Source: an uncultured Candidatus Saccharibacteria bacterium (GTDB taxonomy: Bacteria > Patescibacteriota > Saccharimonadia > Saccharimonadales > Saccharimonadaceae). Taken from it: a stretch of 64,000 nucleotides of DNA. The stretch covers positions 22,541-86,540 of the forward strand of contig CALHWE010000017.1 of the NCBI GenBank assembly GCA_938036785.1, written 5' to 3'. The position numbers were made by a program, and so were the translations under genes. Below, one piece after another: positions 59,540 to 64,000 of this stretch. The notes under the pieces are model-generated. The model had not been told where the DNA came from. It was given only the letters and a program-made list of their open reading frames with translations, and did no database searches. Within the stretch, counting starts at the first letter, position 1. Every line of letters begins with the position of its first letter.

Positions 59540-60911
59540 ATTATTCCCCAAGACATTTTTGGTATCAATTGGCCTGTTTGCGGCGCTGATCATCCTGGTG
59601 CATGCGCTGGTCTACACCTCGATGCCGCACTTTTATCTGCAGCAAAAAGAGCGCGAGGCGGCGGACAATCTCACGGCGCTGACGACTAAATTGCGCGGCA
59701 AGTCCACCGAAGACATACGCCGGATCAGCCAGGAGTTTGCTACCATGAACAACGTGAACATCACGCTGACAATTGACGGGCACGACCAGTACTATCAAGG
59801 CTTTGAGTCGATCAATATTGTGACAGACAGTGGTAAATCGGTCGACACCAGCGTGGTGAAAATCGCTGATGGGCAAACGGTTGATCCGCGCTCGGTGATT
59901 TTGCAGCAGGGTAATGTGACGGATAAACAGGGGCGAGCGATCGCGGTCAAGCTACTGGCCGACGTGGCGCCCGTCACTCAGGCCAAACTCGCCACGCTGC
60001 AGGTATTGCCATACACCATGCTTGGCTCGCTGCTGGTGGCGCTCGTGTTTTCGTACATCTATAGCCGCTTTGTGACGCGGCCGATTCGTCAGATGGCGGC
60101 GGTGACCACGACCATGCAGCGGCTGGAAAAGGGCGCGCACTACCCAGTGAATAGTCATGACGAGATTGGCGTGCTGGGGCGAAATATTAATGAACTGTAT
60201 CAAAATCTGTGGCAAACAATTCGCTCGCTGGAGCATGAGAATAAGCGAATCACGCAGCTCGAGAAAGAGAAAATCGCCTTCCTGCGCGCGGCTTCGCATG
60301 AGCTAAAAACGCCACTAGCAGCCCTCCGGATTATGCTCGAAAATATGCAGCTGAATATCGGTGAATACAAAAATCGCGACCACTACCTGGCGGAATCGGT
60401 GGTGCAGGTTGACCGATTGGCGGCGATGGTGAATGATGTCCTGCGCTCTGGCAGTGTGGCCGAGCAGGCTTTGCGCCAAGAGAAGCAGCTGCGGGTTGAT
60501 AAGCTGATTACCAAGGTGGTTGCTGATTATACGCTACTGGCGAAAACGCGCGGCATGACTTTCACGGTTGACGCACGTCCGACGACCATTCGTGCCAACC
60601 ACGACATGATGCGCCACGTCATCTCGAACTTGGTGTCAAATGCAGTGCGCCACGGCGACGCGGGGAGCGTGATAAAACTTACCTGCGACCAGCATGAGCT
60701 GGCCATCGAAAACGCCTGCAAACCACTCACAAAACAGCAACTCCAGCATGTCTTTGATCCGTTTTACCGCGCGTCTGGTAGCGCGAAGCAGCACGCTAGC
60801 AGTAGCGGCATCGGCCTCTACACGGTAAAAATGCTGCTCGACGCTAAGGGTCTAGACTACGACTTTACGCCGCACGGGCGGGGCATGCGGTTTGTGGTGA
60901 GGTTTGATTAA
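59526..60911 (+). CDS. Membrane sensor histidine kinase
   Basis: Cognate kinase. Two membrane helices (VSIGLFAALIILVHALVYTSM and MLGSLLVALVFSYIYSRF) flank a ~125-residue extracytoplasmic sensor. A HAMP domain follows (RPIRQMAAVTTTMQRLEKG), then the H-box FLRAASHELKTPLAALR with His ~258, N-box HVISNLVSNAVRHG, and G-box SSGIGLYTVKMLL. 461 residues, full length. It overlaps the regulator gene, so the pair is co-translated. The sensor domain has no recognised ligand-binding family. Confidence 0.94.
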   Translation: MKNLKLFPKTFLVSIGLFAALIILVHALVYTSMPHFYLQQKEREAADNLTALTTKLRGKSTEDIRRISQEFATMNNVNITLTIDGHDQYYQGFESINIVTDSGKSVDTSVVKIADGQTVDPRSVILQQGNVTDKQGRAIAVKLLADVAPVTQAKLATLQVLPYTMLGSLLVALVFSYIYSRFVTRPIRQMAAVTTTMQRLEKGAHYPVNSHDEIGVLGRNINELYQNLWQTIRSLEHENKRITQLEKEKIAFLRAASHELKTPLAALRIMLENMQLNIGEYKNRDHYLAESVVQVDRLAAMVNDVLRSGSVAEQALRQEKQLRVDKLITKVVADYTLLAKTRGMTFTVDARPTTIRANHDMMRHVISNLVSNAVRHGDAGSVIKLTCDQHELAIENACKPLTKQQLQHVFDPFYRASGSAKQHASSSGIGLYTVKMLLDAKGLDYDFTPHGRGMRFVVRFD

Positions 60912-61021
60912 AATACCTGAACTTGATGTGAACTAAATTAAGAAGCTTTTATAATAGAATAGCAAAGACCGCGCACTGCCCCAGTGGCTCATGTTATTTA
61001 TCCTGATATAATAAATTCATT

Positions 61022-61174
61022 ATGATTACACACCAATTAAAACTAGCAACAGAACCTTTTAACGCAATAGTCTCTGGCAATAAAACCATCGAATCACGAC
61101 TATACGATGAAAAGCGCCAGAAGATACAGCTTGGCGGCATGAGCTACTATTATAAAGAAATATGCCATGACTGA
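61022..61174 (+). pseudogene. Truncated ASCH-domain fragment
   Basis: 50 codons after a TATAAT (61007-61012, 9-nt gap). The first ~38 residues (ATEPFNAIVSGNKTIESRLYD, EKRQKIQLGG) match the start of ASCH domains (PF..I.SG.KTIE.RLYDEKR), then the sequence diverges and stops. A normal ASCH domain needs ~100 residues, so this is a remnant. The intact ASCH gene lies just downstream. Confidence 0.6.
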
Positions 61175-61260
61175 ACACCCGAAGATATGTCCCCAGGAGG
61201 ACATGCCACGACAGTGTTGTTCAATAGTGGGGAATCAGTCTCAACAAGAAAGGAGTGTCT

Positions 61261-61611
61261 ATGCGTAAGATGCGCATCAAGCGTCCGTACTACGACGCAA
61301 TCATGTCGGGTCGCAAGACCTTAGAAGTCCGCATCGGCTACAACAGCATCAAGCGCCTTAAGGAGGGTCAGCTATTGCAGCTCGAAAACGGATATGCGTC
61401 TGGTGTTGTGCGAATCAAGTCAATTCGAATTTATAATACATTTGCCGACATGCTGGCGGCTGAGTCATGGCAGCAGATCGTGCCGCAAGCGAAAAGCAAA
61501 GAAGAGGCGCTTCGCCTCCTTCACAAGATCTACCCACCGCATAAGGAACGCCTCGGTGTTCACGTTATCGAGATTGAGAAACAGGACAGCAAGTTAGGGA
61601 AACTCATCTGA
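61261..61611 (+). CDS. ASCH-domain protein
   Basis: 116 residues, a single ASCH (PUA-like) fold predicted to bind RNA or nucleotides. The motif IKRPYYDAIMSGRKTLEVRIG is the ASCH G-R-K-T-x-E-x-R signature, followed by LKEGQLLQLENGYASGVVRIKSIRIY. AAAGGAG stands 6 nt before ATG 61261. The gap before it (61175-61260) can fold into nested hairpins. Some ASCH proteins are RNases or hydrolyse modified nucleosides; which applies here is unknown. Confidence 0.85.
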   Translation: MRKMRIKRPYYDAIMSGRKTLEVRIGYNSIKRLKEGQLLQLENGYASGVVRIKSIRIYNTFADMLAAESWQQIVPQAKSKEEALRLLHKIYPPHKERLGVHVIEIEKQDSKLGKLI

Positions 61612-61679
61612 ATACTGCCCATTTCACATTCCCTTCACACGGGTTTGCTACACTGACATAGAATCAAGAAAGGAGATCT

Positions 61680-63062
61680 ATGTCATTTGTGCAACGCGCC
61701 TGGCTATATATCACCAGGAAAAAACTCAAGACGCTGATTTTGCTGGCGATTTTGCTGTGTATGTCGACGATTATGCTGAGTGGATTTGCCATCAAGCACT
61801 CGACCGACGCGGCGGCACAGTCGCTGGACAAAACACTCAAGGCTGGCTTCACGCTGGGTAATAATCCGCGTACCAATCCGGGAACGGCGCGCGGTTCAGG
61901 AACGGTGTCGAATAAAGACATCAACGCGGTGAAGAATCTGGAGGGCGTGACGGACTACGTCAAACGCCAGAACGCCACGGTCGACTTCATCAATACCAAA
62001 CTTGTGCCGTTACCAAGTGGCGGCAGCGGCTATGATGCCCAAAAAGACAAGCAATTTGGCAACGCCGCCACCATCATTGGCGTCAATAAATCTGAGTCCG
62101 AGAAAAAGTTCCGGGCTGGTGGGCTCAAGCTTATCACTGGTCGGCACATCACCGAGAACGATTCACACAAGATTTTGGTGCACGAAGATTTCGCCAAGGC
62201 TAACAACCTGAAGCTTGGCAGTAAGATAAAGCTAAAGGCCAATCAATACGACACCGACAATGAACATCCATCCAATGATGAGGTTGAGGTAGAAATCGTC
62301 GGTATATTTAATGGCAAAAATCCAAAGCAGGCGACGTACCAGGTGGAACTGTTCGAGAATTTGTTCTTGACTGACATCGCGACGACTCGCCAGTTGAATG
62401 CGTATACCGAGCACAATGAGATTTATCAGGACGCCACGTTCTTTACCAAAGGCACCAAGCAGCTGGACGAGGTGATGGCGCGGGCAAATAAATTGCCAGT
62501 CAATTGGCAAAAGTACCAATTGAATAAGAATAGCCAGGAGCTGGCTGGCGTGACTGGTGCGGTGAACGGCGTGTATGGCCTGATCGACGGTATGTTGTGG
62601 GCGACGGCGCTGGTCAGCGTCGCGGTGATCGGCATGGTGCTGTACTTGTGGATGAATGAACGCAAGCGCGAAGCGGGCGTACTCTTGGCGACGGGCGTGC
62701 CGCAGTCGAAGATTGTACTGCAATATATCGCTGAGCTGGTGATGATCGCGGTGCTGAGTTTCGGCGCATCATACTTTACCGCAGGGCTGATTGCTCAACA
62801 ACTGGGCGATCACGTGGTGTCGCAGGCGGCACAGAATGCCACGCGTCAAGCTGGCAGTTCCCTCAACGGTGCATCGCTCGGTGCTGACGCTGATTCGGTG
62901 ACGTCATCGCGTACGCTAGAAAAGGTGACGGTTGGCGTGCAACCAACGGATCTGCTGGCGGTGTGGGGCGCTGGGCTAATGGTGATTATCATTGCGGTGC
63001 TGCTGGCTTCGCGGCCGATTACCCAATCAACGCCAAAAGAATTACTAACCGAAGTGGACTAG
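61680..63062 (+). CDS. FtsX/MacB-like ABC transporter permease
   Basis: 460 residues: an N-terminal helix (LKTLILLAILLCMSTIMLSGFAI), a large extracytoplasmic domain (about residues 40-300; GRHITENDSHKILVHEDFAKANNLKLG is MacB_PCD-like) and three C-terminal helices of FtsX type (WATALVSVAVIGMVLYLWM followed by NERKREAGVLLATGVPQSKI, LVMIAVLSFGASYFTAGLI, VWGAGLMVIIIAVLLASRP). AAAGGAG precedes the ATG. With the two-component system upstream it resembles a peptide-sensing/resistance export locus; the ATPase must lie outside the window. Confidence 0.92.
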   Translation: MSFVQRAWLYITRKKLKTLILLAILLCMSTIMLSGFAIKHSTDAAAQSLDKTLKAGFTLGNNPRTNPGTARGSGTVSNKDINAVKNLEGVTDYVKRQNATVDFINTKLVPLPSGGSGYDAQKDKQFGNAATIIGVNKSESEKKFRAGGLKLITGRHITENDSHKILVHEDFAKANNLKLGSKIKLKANQYDTDNEHPSNDEVEVEIVGIFNGKNPKQATYQVELFENLFLTDIATTRQLNAYTEHNEIYQDATFFTKGTKQLDEVMARANKLPVNWQKYQLNKNSQELAGVTGAVNGVYGLIDGMLWATALVSVAVIGMVLYLWMNERKREAGVLLATGVPQSKIVLQYIAELVMIAVLSFGASYFTAGLIAQQLGDHVVSQAAQNATRQAGSSLNGASLGADADSVTSSRTLEKVTVGVQPTDLLAVWGAGLMVIIIAVLLASRPITQSTPKELLTEVD

Positions 63063-63071
63063 GAGCGAATG

Positions 63072-64000
63072 ATGACGATTATCACACGAGCCTGGACGGC
63101 TGTGACGCGCCGGCGGCGTCGCAGCCTGACCATCGCCCTAATCATGACGCTGATTTTCACGCTGCTCATCGGCACGCTGACGGTGCAGCAGACGATGGCG
63201 CAGCTGAAGCAATCGGTTGAGCGGAATATCCGTGCCGGCTTTAGTATCGCCAGCAAGCAGCCATCGGGCGAGGTGCCGATGGATATCGCGCAGCAGGTGC
63301 AGCGGCTGGACAAGGTCAAAGCGCACAATTTCCAGGCAGAGACCACTGCGGGGCTGCCGGGCAAGCAATTGGTTGACGCAGCGAGGAGCGGTGTGCAACT
63401 GGATTCTGGAATCGCTGGCGAAGCAAAAGTGACGGGCGCGACGCAGAGTGATTTACTCAGCGAATTTACTGGTAGATTTTACCAACTAGAACAGGGTAAG
63501 CATTTGACCGAGCGCGACCAAAACGCGGCCCTGATTCACAAAACCTTCGCCGAGAAAAATGGCATCAAGCCAGGCGATAAGCTGGACATCACCAAAGACG
63601 GCCGGCGCGTGACAGTGACTGTCGTAGGGACCTTCAGCGGTAAAGGCGAAAAGCCGGCGGTCTTGCAGTCTGATATGCCAGAGAACCATCTTATCACCGA
63701 CCTAGCCTCGGCGCAGCAACTGACAGGTAGCAAGCAACTGACACGGGCAACGTACTTCGCTGAACATCCATATCAGCTGAAGTTGCTACTAGACCGCATT
63801 AAAAGCTTACCACACGTCGATTGGCAAAAATTCAGTCTGACCGACAACGCGGCGGCATTCGCTGGAGTCCTCCAAAATATCGCTGGCATGCAAAACATGT
63901 TGACGATTGCCACTATCGGCGCAGCCGCGGCAGGACTGGCAGTATTGTCACTGGTGCTGGTGTTCTGGGTGCGCGGCCGCTTGCATGAAATTGGCATCTT
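63072..64000 (+). CDS. FtsX/MacB-like ABC permease, 3' partial
   Basis: Open to the right edge. The ATG at 63072 has AGGAG 6 nt upstream; ATG 63069 is the alternative. Same plan as the preceding permease: basic N-terminus (TRRRRRS), helix (LTIALIMTLIFTLLIGTLTVQ), extracytoplasmic domain (QGKHLTERDQNAALIHKTFAEKNGIKPGDKL) and the first FtsX helix (IATIGAAAAGLAVLSLVLVFWV) before the cut. The two are paralogues and probably form a heteromeric permease. Confidence 0.88.
   Translation, partial: MTIITRAWTAVTRRRRRSLTIALIMTLIFTLLIGTLTVQQTMAQLKQSVERNIRAGFSIASKQPSGEVPMDIAQQVQRLDKVKAHNFQAETTAGLPGKQLVDAARSGVQLDSGIAGEAKVTGATQSDLLSEFTGRFYQLEQGKHLTERDQNAALIHKTFAEKNGIKPGDKLDITKDGRRVTVTVVGTFSGKGEKPAVLQSDMPENHLITDLASAQQLTGSKQLTRATYFAEHPYQLKLLLDRIKSLPHVDWQKFSLTDNAAAFAGVLQNIAGMQNMLTIATIGAAAAGLAVLSLVLVFWVRGRLHEIGI

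Noticed and set aside
1..64000. Recoded UGA (Gly) as in Gracilibacteria/SR1
   Set aside because: Many genes end in TGA, several as ATGA or GTGA overlaps (rsmA, tatD, iscS, ruvX region), so UGA is a stop here.

Overview
The window reads as one contiguous piece of a small, dense bacterial chromosome. The best fit is Candidatus Saccharibacteria (TM7/CPR). This is inferred from gene content and style: trimmed housekeeping proteins (an alanyl-tRNA synthetase without its C-terminal domain, a ClpB without its N-domain, a MurE-like ligase with a short N-terminus), abundant Gram-positive-type envelope factors (Rpf/G5, 3D, LysM-CHAP, MltG, an LAxTG-anchored protein), little biosynthesis, and very short intergenic gaps. 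About twenty genes have a TATAAT-like -10 box ending only 6-9 nt before the start codon, so leaderless transcription appears to be the default. UGA is used as a normal stop. I see no rRNA, tRNA, insertion sequence, prophage or CRISPR array.

Layout. 1-8.9 kb: a large acidic tail-anchored protein (cut at the left edge), a PcrA/UvrD helicase, a Mur ligase and two secreted G5/DUF348 proteins (one Rpf, one 3D-like). 8.9-15.3 kb: an accessory-looking stretch with three putative DNA-binding proteins, one of them frame-disrupted. It also has a 32-bp perfect palindrome, a 181-nt tract with no C on the + strand, rsmA, a pgeF/yfiH gene split by an in-frame stop, and a cupin. 15.4-24 kb: a duplicated-domain protein, metG, tatD, two unknowns, a cysteine desulfurase-ElyC-mnmA tRNA-thiolation operon and an LADTG surface protein. 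24-37.8 kb: alaS, an unknown, an FtsA/PilM-like - membrane protein - ruvX - mltG envelope/division operon, a LysM-CHAP hydrolase with a long leader, obg, an unknown and sbcB. 38-41.3 kb: a Fur/Zur-type regulator divergent from an SDR-like protein and a COG0523 metallochaperone, with a 9-5-9 operator between them. 41.3-52 kb: a GlsB-type membrane protein, clpB under a perfect CIRCE element, Nudix, HAD, YhhN, uvrA, DUF6624-like, DedA, bL25 and an SDR. 52-56 kb: a second Fur-family regulator with thioredoxin, an ABC exporter, a Nudix protein and peptide deformylase. 56-58.9 kb: argG and a frameshifted argH behind a complete leader-peptide attenuator. 58.9-64 kb: a two-component system, ASCH-domain genes and two FtsX-like permeases, the last running off the right edge.

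The most striking element is upstream of argG: a 20-codon leader ORF with four consecutive Arg codons, a pause hairpin, an antiterminator and a terminator, i.e. classical arginine attenuation, apparently driven by a leaderless promoter. Other points worth checking are three disrupted genes (pgeF, argH and the winged-helix gene at 8948-10547), two Fur-type operators, and the palindrome plus C-free tract.
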